Positions 7,492 to 14,149 of a stretch of 17,733 bases of DNA are shown here, piece by piece. Origin of the DNA: Gemmatimonadota bacterium (GTDB taxonomy: Bacteria; Latescibacterota; UBA2968; UBA8231); the NCBI GenBank assembly GCA_028875335.1, contig JAPPEF010000157.1, forward strand, positions 1-17,733, given 5' to 3'. Position numbers and translations under genes: made by a program. Numbering within the stretch: position 1 is the first letter of the stretch; each line of letters starts with the position of its first letter. The notes beneath the pieces were generated by a model. It worked only from the letters and a program-made list of their open reading frames with translations. It had not been told where the DNA came from and made no database searches.

Positions 7492-7652
7492 GCCGCTGGT
7501 TGGATCGCTGCGCGCGCGTGGGCATGGTCGCTGGAGTGGGATTGATGCTGCAACCGTTCTGGGGAGTAGGGCTAAAGTATGGGTTTTTTGTCGCGGCCTT
7601 CAGCACGCTGTTGCACGTTGTGACGTCGCGGCGGCAGATGGAAGAGCCATGA
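7488..7652 (+). CDS. Small two-helix membrane protein within the ABC importer operon
   Basis: A 54-residue protein from ATG 7488. It overlaps the permease 2 stop by four bases (ATGA), and its own stop overlaps the ATPase 1 start in the same way. Two hydrophobic segments are visible, about residues 11-28 and 29-46, joined near a PFWGVGLKYG turn. The N-terminus is basic and the tail is charged (SRRQMEEP). Double coupling between permease and ATPase genes argues that it is a translated part of the transporter unit. Bacterial glycerol importers (GlpSTPQUV) also carry a small membrane protein, GlpU (DUF2160), beside two permeases and two ATPases. This one is shorter and does not look like DUF2160, so the parallel is one of organisation only. 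It may be an assembly or regulatory subunit; the function is unknown. Confidence 0.78.
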   Translation: MSRWLDRCARVGMVAGVGLMLQPFWGVGLKYGFFVAAFSTLLHVVTSRRQMEEP

Positions 7653-8689
7653 GCTTCCTTGAGTGCCGGGATTTGGTCAAGACCTTTGCCGACGGCACGC
7701 GCGCCGTCCAGGGCATTGATTTGCGCTGCGGCGAGGGCGAGTTCGCCGTGCTGTTGGGGCCTTCTGGGTGCGGCAAGACGACTACGCTGCGGATGGTGGC
7801 GGGTCTCGAAAAGCCGACGGCTGGGCAGATCGTGCTGGCCGGCGCGGACATCACCGACTGCTCGCCCGCTGAGCGGGACGTGGGGTTCGCGTTTCAGTTT
7901 TACGCGCTCTATCCGCATCTGAAGGTTGAGGACAATATCGGCTTTCCGCTGGAGAGCATGGGGTTGAATCGGCGGGAACGACGGCAGCGGGTGGCCGACA
8001 TGGTCGAGCGGTTGGGGCTGGGCGCGTTGGTCGGGCGCTATCCTCGGCAGCTATCGGGCGGCGATCAGCAGCGGGTGGCCTTGGCGCGGGCCATGGTGCG
8101 GCGGCCGCAGATCTACCTAATGGACGAGCCGTTGGGCACGCTCGATGCGGGTTTGCGGCTGGAGATGCGAGAGATGATCCGCGCCCAACAGCTCGACGCG
8201 GGGATCGCCACCTTGTATGTGACCCACGACCAAGAGGAGGCCATGAGCTTGGCCGATCAAGTGGTGGTTATGGACGAGGGTCGGATCCGTCAGAGCGGGG
8301 CCGCAGCCTTGGTGTACGACCAGCCGGCCGACCTATTTGTGGCGCACTTTATCGGCAGCCCCAGCATGAATTTTATCACTGGGGAAATCCGCGAGGATTG
8401 CTTTGTCGCGCCTGGGCTGGTCTGGCCGCTGGCCGAGCGGGTGCAGCCGGGGCCGGCGACGCTGGGGGTGCGGCCGGAGTTCGTGCGACCGGACGCTAAA
8501 GGTCGGCTGCGGGCCGAGGTGGTGCGCGACGAGTACCAAGGCGCCTGCCGCTACATCCACCTACAGGCCGAGTGCGGTCGGTTGGTTATGCGGGTGGCGG
8601 ATCGAGGGCGAGAAGCTGTGGGTGCGTCTTTGGGCTTGGACTTTGCTCGGGTGTTATTGTTCGATCCGGTGAGTGGCAAGCGGCTCTAA
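7649..8689 (+). CDS. ABC importer ATPase 1 (MalK/UgpC-like)
   Basis: A 346-residue cytoplasmic ATPase from ATG 7649, whose ATG overlaps the stop of the small membrane protein. It has Walker A GPSGCGKTT (37-45), Q-loop Gln83, signature LSGGDQ (135-140, with Asp in place of the usual Gln), Walker B LMDEP with D159/E160, D-loop LD at 165-166, and H-loop His193 in VTHDQ. All catalytic residues are present, so it should hydrolyse ATP. Residues from about 240 form a MalK-type regulatory (TOBE) extension with the LGVRPEF motif. It pairs with the permeases and, because a second different ATPase follows, probably forms a heterodimer. The in-frame extension upstream to 7409 runs inside permease 2 and the small gene and is not used. 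Confidence 0.93.
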   Translation: MSFLECRDLVKTFADGTRAVQGIDLRCGEGEFAVLLGPSGCGKTTTLRMVAGLEKPTAGQIVLAGADITDCSPAERDVGFAFQFYALYPHLKVEDNIGFPLESMGLNRRERRQRVADMVERLGLGALVGRYPRQLSGGDQQRVALARAMVRRPQIYLMDEPLGTLDAGLRLEMREMIRAQQLDAGIATLYVTHDQEEAMSLADQVVVMDEGRIRQSGAAALVYDQPADLFVAHFIGSPSMNFITGEIREDCFVAPGLVWPLAERVQPGPATLGVRPEFVRPDAKGRLRAEVVRDEYQGACRYIHLQAECGRLVMRVADRGREAVGASLGLDFARVLLFDPVSGKRL

Positions 8690-8690
8690 G

Positions 8691-9719
8691 ATGTCTTGGT
8701 TACAGCTAAAAGGAGTGACGCGGCGCTTAGGCAAGGCCGAGGTACTGTCTGGCATTGACCTGTCGCTGGGGGGCGACGAGATGCTGGTGGTGTTGGGGCC
8801 GACCGGCGCGGGGAAGACCACGCTGCTGCGGATCGTCGCCGGGTTGGACGCGCCCGACGCCGGACAGGTCGAGATGGACGGCGAGGAGGTGACGCACTGG
8901 CCGCCGGCCGAGCGCGACATTGCGTTTGTCTTCCAGCACTTCGCCTTGTATCCCGACTGGAGCGTGCGGCGCAACTTGGAATTTCCGCTCAAGGCACCGC
9001 GCCAGCAGCTTGCGCGCGATGAGATTGACCAGCGCGTCGGCTGGGCGGCAGAGCTGTTGAAGATTGAGCGGTTGCTCGACCGGCCCGCGGCCCGTCTGTC
9101 GGGTGGGGAGATGCAGCGGGTGGCCATTGGGCAGGCGATTGTGCGGCGGCCGCGACTGTTTCTTTTTGACGAGCCACTGACTAATTTGGACGCCAAGCTG
9201 CGGGAGTCCCTCCGCCTAGAGCTGGCTCTGTTGCGGCAGGAGCTGGGTATCCCGGCGATCTACGTAACCCACGACCAAGCCGAGGCCCTGTCCATGGGCG
9301 ATTCCATTGCCGTGCTGGCCGAGGGGCGGATTTTACAGCAGGGCAGCCCAGAGGCTATTTATCGCCAGCCGGTCTCGCCGGTAGTGGCGCGCCAATTGGG
9401 GCAACCCGCGATCAATATCCTCAGCGTCCAGCGGCGCGGAGATGCGTGGATTGGGCCGAACGAAGCCGAGCGAATGCCGGCGCTGAGTGGGACAGGCGAG
9501 ATGCTGCTCGGCGTTCGGCCGGAGGACATCGCGCCTGAAGGGGGGCACGTGCCGGGGGTGGTGCGCGTCGTTGAGGACGCTGGGGCCGCGTGGATTTTAT
9601 GGGTGGATTGGGCCGGGGCGTCCATCCACATCATCGCGTCTAAGGAACGGCGTTTTGCCCCGGGAGAGACCGTGCATCCGCGCATTGACGCAGAGCGGGC
9701 ACTGCTCTGGCCACGTTAA
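8691..9719 (+). CDS. ABC importer ATPase 2 (MalK/UgpC-like)
   Basis: A 342-residue ATPase. ATG 8691 begins one base after the ATPase 1 stop. The ribosome site is weak, so translation is probably coupled; an in-frame GTG at 8673 would add six residues and cannot be ruled out. Motifs are Walker A GPTGAGKTT (36-44), Gln82, signature LSGGEM (136-141), Walker B LFDEP with D160/E161, D-loop LD at 166-167, and His194. The C-terminal regulatory extension holds LGVRPEDIAP. It resembles ATPase 1 in design but differs throughout, so it is not a recent duplicate. Two ATPase genes with two permease genes are known from the GlpST glycerol importer, whereas most CUT1 importers use one ATPase as a homodimer. 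The substrate is unknown. Confidence 0.93.
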   Translation: MSWLQLKGVTRRLGKAEVLSGIDLSLGGDEMLVVLGPTGAGKTTLLRIVAGLDAPDAGQVEMDGEEVTHWPPAERDIAFVFQHFALYPDWSVRRNLEFPLKAPRQQLARDEIDQRVGWAAELLKIERLLDRPAARLSGGEMQRVAIGQAIVRRPRLFLFDEPLTNLDAKLRESLRLELALLRQELGIPAIYVTHDQAEALSMGDSIAVLAEGRILQQGSPEAIYRQPVSPVVARQLGQPAINILSVQRRGDAWIGPNEAERMPALSGTGEMLLGVRPEDIAPEGGHVPGVVRVVEDAGAAWILWVDWAGASIHIIASKERRFAPGETVHPRIDAERALLWPR

Positions 9720-9730
9720 CAGGAGAGAAT

Positions 9731-11653
9731 ATGTACTTGCGAAAGTTGTCGATATGGAGTGCACTGGGCATGGCGGTGCTCGTCGCCTGTGGACAGCAGG
9801 AGCCGAGCGCCCAAAAGGAGGCATTGCCGCTGGCTCAGGTGGGTGAAGAATTGATCACGGATCGGGACATACGCTACCTGATCGACAATGTGGCCGAGTG
9901 GGCCAAGAGCGATCAGGAGGGCGGCGCAAAGGTGCGCGAATACTTGCAGTCGCTGATCGATCGGACGCTTATTCTCCGAGAAGCGCGCGCCGGCAAATTA
10001 GACCGGAGTCCGGCGTTTGTCAGCGAGGTGGCGACGGCCCTGCGGCGGCGGTTGATACGAGAAATTGAGCAGCGCGCCGTCGATAATCAGGTTGACATTA
10101 CCGAGGAGGAAATGCGGCGCGTCTTTGCCGAGCAGAACTGGGAGCGCTGGATCAAAATCGCCCACATCGTCGTACCCACCCAGGAGCGCGCCGAGGAGGC
10201 GATGGCGGCTTTGCGGGCCGGTACACCCTTTGAGGAAGTAGCGCGCGAATTTTCGACCCATTCGCGCACGGCCTCGCTCGGGGGCGTGAAACCCATGTAT
10301 TACAGCCGCTTCCACGCCGTTCCACTGGTGCGCGATGTACTCTTCAGCCTCAAAGTAGGGGAAATATCAGAGCCCATAGCCGTCCCCCAAGGCTACGAAA
10401 TTTTCAAGGTCCTAAGCGAGTTGCAAGGAACCTACGAGCAAACTAGGGACTTTCTCTTTAAAACACTGTCCGAAGAACGATTGGACGCTCGCAGAAAGGC
10501 GTATGCGGATTCGCTGGCTGAGCAGTTCCAATTGACTCCGGATCCGCACGGTTTGGGCGTCCTGATGGGAATATTGCGCGGTGGTGGGGAGGAGCCGGAG
10601 ACCGGCAAAAAGACATTCCAGATTCCAGAAGGTGCCGCTGAGACGCCTCTCTTCAGATATGCAGGCGGACAGATCTCGCTTGGGGAAGCCATCTTGCAAT
10701 CCCCGTTCATTCGCCAAGGCAGAAACGTATCCGACAGTGTGAGAGTGGCCCATTTTCTAGAGCGCGACGTAGTAATCCCGCAACTCATGTGGATGGAGGC
10801 GGACAAATTGGAGCTGGACCGCGAACTCGAAGAATGGGTCAAGCGCAAGGAAGAAGAAGTGCTGATTGTGACCATGCGCCGGATTGCCACTTCTACCGAA
10901 GAAGAGATAAGCGAACAAGAGGTACTCGATTACTACGAAGAAACCAAGGATCAGTACCGGACCGCCTCGGAGGTGAACGTGGTAGAGATTCAGTTGGCCA
11001 GCGAGGGTGAGGCCGAGGCACTGCTCGCCGAGATTCGCGGCATCTTCCGCCGGGCTCCTCCTTTGATCGACCTGCTCACCAAGATGAAACAAAAGCAGCA
11101 GGCCGGGCGGGACCTGACGGAGGAGGTACGGGCGTTGCGGAAAATGGACGACGATCTCGAGGTTCTGGAATGGCTCCGCCAGCGGTTGGACGAGCGGGGC
11201 GGAGTAGAGACGGTTCTAGAGGAAATAGCTACGGCATCGAGTCCAAAAGAGTTGGCCGAAGAGTACATCATGCGGCAACTGGCCAGCACCCGCAGTCTGC
11301 GGCCGGGCGCTAGCGAAACAGAGGGGCACTACCATCTCTACTGGTACGAGACGGCGCGCTTTGGGGATTTGGTCACAGCGGCCTTTGAGGGGGAAATCGG
11401 CTCGCTCATCGGTCCCATTCAGGTCGGACCTTCCTATTCTGTTGCCAAAATTCTCAGTCGGCGGGAATCAGCAGCGCGCCCTTACGAAGAACGCGAGAGG
11501 CAGATACGAGCTAATATCCGCAAGGAGAGAGAGAGAGAATTGTTCGGGAACTGGTTGAAAGACCTGCGCACCTCGTACGAAGATGAAGTGCGCTATTTCG
11601 ACGATAACATCGAAAAATTGGGTCGGGAATTGACCGCGGAAGGGCGCGGCTAG
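9731..11653 (+). CDS. Peptidyl-prolyl cis-trans isomerase lipoprotein (SurA/PpiC type, two parvulin regions)
   Basis: A 640-residue protein from ATG 9731, with AGGAGAG at 9721-9727. Residues 1-20 are a lipoprotein signal with lipobox LVAC (Cys20). The next residues are GQQ, without the Asp that retains lipoproteins in the inner membrane of enterobacteria, so an outer-membrane location is likely. Residues about 35-130 are a SurA-like helical chaperone region (ITDRDIRYLIDN, LQSLIDRTLILREA). A standard rotamase domain spans about 136-228, with IKIAHIVV, GTPFEEVAREFS, and GEISEPIAVPQGYEIFKVL. A second, degenerate domain spans about 397-580. Its first strand (EVNVVEIQLA) and closing part (IGPIQVGPSYSVAKIL) are separated by a charged helical insert of about 80 residues. 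The tail is charged. It folds envelope proteins and starts 11 bases after the importer genes. Confidence 0.88.
   Translation: MYLRKLSIWSALGMAVLVACGQQEPSAQKEALPLAQVGEELITDRDIRYLIDNVAEWAKSDQEGGAKVREYLQSLIDRTLILREARAGKLDRSPAFVSEVATALRRRLIREIEQRAVDNQVDITEEEMRRVFAEQNWERWIKIAHIVVPTQERAEEAMAALRAGTPFEEVAREFSTHSRTASLGGVKPMYYSRFHAVPLVRDVLFSLKVGEISEPIAVPQGYEIFKVLSELQGTYEQTRDFLFKTLSEERLDARRKAYADSLAEQFQLTPDPHGLGVLMGILRGGGEEPETGKKTFQIPEGAAETPLFRYAGGQISLGEAILQSPFIRQGRNVSDSVRVAHFLERDVVIPQLMWMEADKLELDRELEEWVKRKEEEVLIVTMRRIATSTEEEISEQEVLDYYEETKDQYRTASEVNVVEIQLASEGEAEALLAEIRGIFRRAPPLIDLLTKMKQKQQAGRDLTEEVRALRKMDDDLEVLEWLRQRLDERGGVETVLEEIATASSPKELAEEYIMRQLASTRSLRPGASETEGHYHLYWYETARFGDLVTAAFEGEIGSLIGPIQVGPSYSVAKILSRRESAARPYEERERQIRANIRKERERELFGNWLKDLRTSYEDEVRYFDDNIEKLGRELTAEGRG
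11525..11538 (+). repeat. (GA)7 dinucleotide tract inside the isomerase gene
   Basis: Seven perfect GA units, 14 bases, lie near the 3' end of the isomerase lipoprotein gene and encode an alternating Glu/Arg stretch (KERERE). A gain or loss of one unit would shift the frame about 40 codons before the normal stop. Confidence 0.9.
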
Positions 11654-11710
11654 GCTGGTGGGGCATAGATAAAACTCGACCCGATTGTCTTATCGGTTTA
11701 ATCGCTAAAA

Positions 11711-12811
11711 ATGGATCGAATCGAGATTGGCGGTAAGCTGCTGTTGGTAGTTGCCAGTTTGGCCGTTACCGCGCTCGCCATTGAAGTCTCTTTTTGGCTG
11801 TTGGCCCGGTCCGAGCGGATCTATCCCTTGGTCTATTACGCGACGGACGATCCAAATCTCGATCTATGGTGCTACGATGAACACTTTGCGGGCACTCCCG
11901 ACTGGGATCTGCGGCGAGCACATCCGTATGGGAAGTTGACCTCTCTGGGCAATGCCAACAATGATTCCACCCTCGCCAATCTAGCGCCGCTCAAAGTGCC
12001 CAATGCCATTGAAATGCGCCGCAACGAAGAGCAACTGCGCGAGCGGCCGATGGCTGAGTTCGACGCGCAAAATGCCAAAATCGTCCTAGTAATCGGCGAC
12101 TCCTTTGGCTTTGGGCAGGGGGTCCGGGTCGCGGAGCGCTTTTCGAATGTTTTGGAGATCCGATTGAATCGGGAGCGCCCAGCGGAGCGCTATCAGCTCT
12201 TCAATGCCTGTGTGCCGGGCATGAATATCAAACAGATCGCCAAGACCATGGAGCGCTATGTCGAGTACTTTGCTCGGGTCGAGCGCGTCGTGTATTCGTT
12301 TACCCTGAACGATCCATTCAGGAGCGGGCGTCTGCTGGAGATGGAAAGGGAACTGGCCGATTTTATGCACTTGCGATCCAACGCAGAGTCAGTCCGATTT
12401 CTGGCGGGGCGGAATAGCTATGCGCTCCGTTGGTTTGCCGCGCGCTTAGAGAGACGGCAGATCTCCCGAGACACTGTTGAGTGGTACCGACAACTCTACA
12501 AAGATAACCTAGGCTGGACCCTGACCCGGAAGTTGCTCAGCAAAATGAAGAAATCCTGCGCCGATAGGGGTATTAAATTCTCTTTGGTCGTCTTCCCCGT
12601 GTTCTACCAACTCAAAGCCTATCCCCTAACAGAGGTGCACAAAACGCTTGGGGCACTTGCTCAGCACGAAGGGATACACTACGTTGATCTCCTCGCTCAA
12701 TTTGCCGGCAAGGACGAACGGGATTACTGGGTCCACCCGACGGATTTTCACCCCAATAGTCGAGCTCACAGGGAAGCGGGGGATTTTCTGTACGACGCGA
12801 TTCCTTGGTAA
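11711..12811 (+). CDS. Membrane-anchored SGNH/GDSL hydrolase-like protein
   Basis: A 366-residue protein from ATG 11711. No clear ribosome site stands before it. Residues about 8-31 form an uncleaved signal anchor, so the catalytic part should face the periplasm. SGNH blocks can be placed. Block I is VIGDSFGFGQGV with Ser131. Block II Gly is in VPGMN (Gly170). Block III has Asn200 in TLND. Block V is PTDFHPNSRAH with Asp345 and His347 near the C-terminus. Such proteins are esterases or O-acetyl transfer/removal enzymes acting on polysaccharides or lipids. The long segment between the anchor and block I (residues 40-120) is unassigned. It lies 57 bases after the isomerase gene and could share its transcript. 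Family call is good; substrate unknown. Confidence 0.8.
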   Translation: MDRIEIGGKLLLVVASLAVTALAIEVSFWLLARSERIYPLVYYATDDPNLDLWCYDEHFAGTPDWDLRRAHPYGKLTSLGNANNDSTLANLAPLKVPNAIEMRRNEEQLRERPMAEFDAQNAKIVLVIGDSFGFGQGVRVAERFSNVLEIRLNRERPAERYQLFNACVPGMNIKQIAKTMERYVEYFARVERVVYSFTLNDPFRSGRLLEMERELADFMHLRSNAESVRFLAGRNSYALRWFAARLERRQISRDTVEWYRQLYKDNLGWTLTRKLLSKMKKSCADRGIKFSLVVFPVFYQLKAYPLTEVHKTLGALAQHEGIHYVDLLAQFAGKDERDYWVHPTDFHPNSRAHREAGDFLYDAIPW

Positions 12812-12868
12812 AGCCAATGCGAAATCGGACGCGGAGGGATGCGGACAGGCTATTCGGGCAAAAAAATC

Positions 12869-12898
12869 TTGATTTTCATCCGTCGAATTTTGTATCAT
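12869..12898 (+). promoter_or_regulatory. Sigma70-type promoter candidate for the CBM9-like gene
   Basis: TTGATT at 12869-12874 and TATCAT at 12893-12898 are separated by 18 bases. They match consensus at four and five of six positions. A start near 12905 would give an untranslated leader of about 205 bases containing both tandem repeats and the hairpin. A run of seven A bases (12860-12866) just upstream could act as an UP-like element. Confidence 0.5.
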
Positions 12899-12910
12899 AA
12901 CCCTATCTAT

Positions 12911-12930
12911 ATTTTACCTCATTTTACCTC
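12911..12930 (+). repeat. Perfect tandem repeat of a 10-mer (ATTTTACCTC x2)
   Basis: ATTTTACCTC occurs twice without a gap. The 10-base period is close to one DNA helical turn, so a protein binding both copies would sit on one face. The repeat begins about six bases after the predicted transcript start, where an operator could act. Confidence 0.9.
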
Positions 12931-13018
12931 GCGTCAAAGACAGCGCCGGAATGTTTTCGGTAGGCGGTATAAATAAACTTTTAAAAATCAATATCTTGTG
13001 ACAGAAAGGAGGTGCCCC

Positions 13019-13040
13019 TTTTCGTCGGATTTTCGTCGGA
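13019..13040 (+). repeat. Perfect tandem repeat of an 11-mer (TTTTCGTCGGA x2)
   Basis: TTTTCGTCGGA occurs twice without a gap, starting five bases after the AAAGGAGGTG sequence. A looser relative, TTTTCATCCGTCGA, occurs at about 12873-12886 within the promoter spacer. Repeats of about one helical turn suggest a binding site for DNA or, in the leader, RNA. Confidence 0.9.
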
Positions 13041-13057
13041 GTAAATCAGCTTAGAGC

Positions 13058-13073
13058 CTGGGCCTAAGCCCAG
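13058..13073 (+). other. Leader hairpin before the CBM9-like gene
   Basis: CTGGGC (13058-13063) pairs with GCCCAG (13068-13073) around a CTAA loop, six pairs with five G-C. No T-run follows, so it is not a terminator. It ends 24 bases before the GGAG ribosome site at 13098-13101 and could stabilise the 5' end of the message or take part in control of translation. Confidence 0.45.
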
Positions 13074-13110
13074 ACGTTTCACATTGACCTCAACCTCGGA
13101 GTTTAAAACC

Positions 13111-14025
13111 ATGAAGAAAGTTGCCCTTATTGCTGGAGCTATTTTAGTCTCCACTACTTGCTGGGCCCATTTGCCCGAAGGGGTGGTGAGGCCGGCTGTT
13201 CAATTCCCCACCGGACACCTTCCCATCATCGACAGTGATCTGTCCGATTGGGATGTGGTTACTGATCCCTATTTGATCACCCACGAGGATTTGACCGAGA
13301 CGGTGACCGGATTGGGCACTCAGCGCGATGCCGCGGACTTGGCCTTGCGGGCCTTCGTCGGTTGGAGCCCGGAGACCAACAAAGTCTATATCATGGAAGA
13401 CCGCTGGGACGACGCTGTCTGGGTGGGCGATAACAGTTGGGAAAACGCCAAAGGCAGTGGCTGTACCGGCAATGCCCGCGATTTCCTAGAGATCCAGATC
13501 GACGGCGACCACAGCGGCGGTCAGTTTAACTCTTGGAACGACGATTCCCTGACCCAGGAAGAAAAGGATATTCTGCACGGCCAGCAGGCCCAGGGGTACG
13601 GTCTGCGCCCGAACGGACGCTACGCTTGGCACAAGACCTACGAGCATGCCTTGCCACCGTTTGGCGACGCAGCCTTCTCCTGTACCAACGGACCAGGGGA
13701 GCCCGGCAACTTCTATGCCGAGTATGCCTATACTCCGTGGAACGATCTGCGCTGGACCGACGTACCGAACAGCGTCCAGCACATTCTCAAAGAAAATGAG
13801 ATCTTCGGTTTCAACTTCACGGTCTTGGATTCGGACACTGGCGGCGGCTACGATGGCTACTGGACTTTGAGTGGCGACACCAATAGCTGTCACCACGCCG
13901 ATTTCCTCAGCGACTTTTATCTGAGTCCGGTTGATCCCGACATCGACTGGGCCTCGCAAGTCCGAGCGGGCACGGCGGTGGAGGAAAAGACCTGGGGCCA
14001 TATAAAGGCCACCTTTGCCGAGTAG
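13111..14025 (+). CDS. Secreted CBM9-like protein with C-terminal WGxIKA motif
   Basis: A 304-residue protein. ATG 13111 is preferred over an in-frame TTG at 13084: GGAG at 13098-13101 lies nine bases upstream and MKKVALIAGAILVSTTCWA is a clean signal peptide cut before H20. The mature part from about residue 36 resembles the carbohydrate-binding family 9-like fold. It opens with PIIDSDLSDWDVV (the usual start is 'i.iDG.l.dW'). Then come KVYIMEDRWDDAVW, a central DFLEIQIDGDHSGG (residues 124-137), and FGFNFTVLDSDTGG. Two or more Cys (118, about 195 and later) could form disulphides after export. Residues 288-300 read TAVEEKTWGHIKA, the tag-like motif also ending the propeller protein. Its own promoter, long leader and strong terminator suggest separate and perhaps high expression. 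Ligand unknown. Confidence 0.8.
   Translation: MKKVALIAGAILVSTTCWAHLPEGVVRPAVQFPTGHLPIIDSDLSDWDVVTDPYLITHEDLTETVTGLGTQRDAADLALRAFVGWSPETNKVYIMEDRWDDAVWVGDNSWENAKGSGCTGNARDFLEIQIDGDHSGGQFNSWNDDSLTQEEKDILHGQQAQGYGLRPNGRYAWHKTYEHALPPFGDAAFSCTNGPGEPGNFYAEYAYTPWNDLRWTDVPNSVQHILKENEIFGFNFTVLDSDTGGGYDGYWTLSGDTNSCHHADFLSDFYLSPVDPDIDWASQVRAGTAVEEKTWGHIKATFAE
13972..14022 (+). other. C-terminal WGxIKA motif, copy in the CBM9-like protein
   Basis: Residues 288-304 read TAVEEKTWGHIKATFAE. The identities with the propeller protein's end are T, V, E, K, W, G, I, K and A in register. Codons differ at many of the identical residues (for example GTC/GTG and GAA/GAG), so the similarity is held at protein level and is not a recent DNA copy. 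Confidence 0.7.
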
Positions 14026-14064
14026 TTGCACTGCGCAGTAGAGGTTTGGCTGCACATGATCGCC

Positions 14065-14107
14065 ATGCCGCCATGCCGAGAGTTTCTTCTGGCATGGCGG
14101 CATTTTT
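14065..14107 (+). terminator. Strong intrinsic terminator after the CBM9-like gene
   Basis: A perfect 13-pair stem joins ATGCCGCCATGCC (14065-14077) to GGCATGGCGGCAT (14091-14103) around a 13-base loop, followed at once by a T5 run (14103-14107). The left arm lies in a tandem GCCATGCC repeat (14062-14077). The hairpin begins about 40 bases after the stop codon. Only 42 bases separate the T-run from the next ATG, so some readthrough may feed the following gene. Confidence 0.9.
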
Positions 14108-14149
14108 GTATACGTGGTAGCATGGCACCGAAAGGGGCAGGAGTTGCAG

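Larger units (their letters stand above)
12812..13110 (+). other. Intergenic regulatory region before the CBM9-like gene
   Basis: A 299-base non-coding stretch, visibly richer in A and T than the flanking genes. It holds, in order, a promoter candidate (12869-12898), a perfect 10-base tandem repeat (12911-12930), an AT-rich stretch near 12968-12990, a strong ribosome-site-like sequence AAAGGAGGTG (13005-13014) with no well-placed start codon, a perfect 11-base tandem repeat (13019-13040), and a 6-base-pair hairpin (13058-13073). No credible gene is seen on either strand. Confidence 0.7.

Noticed and set aside
11679..11699. CCGAT/ATCGG hairpin followed by TTTAAT as a terminator after the isomerase gene
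   Set aside because: The stem has only five pairs and the tail three consecutive T bases, too weak to claim termination. Readthrough into the SGNH gene remains possible.
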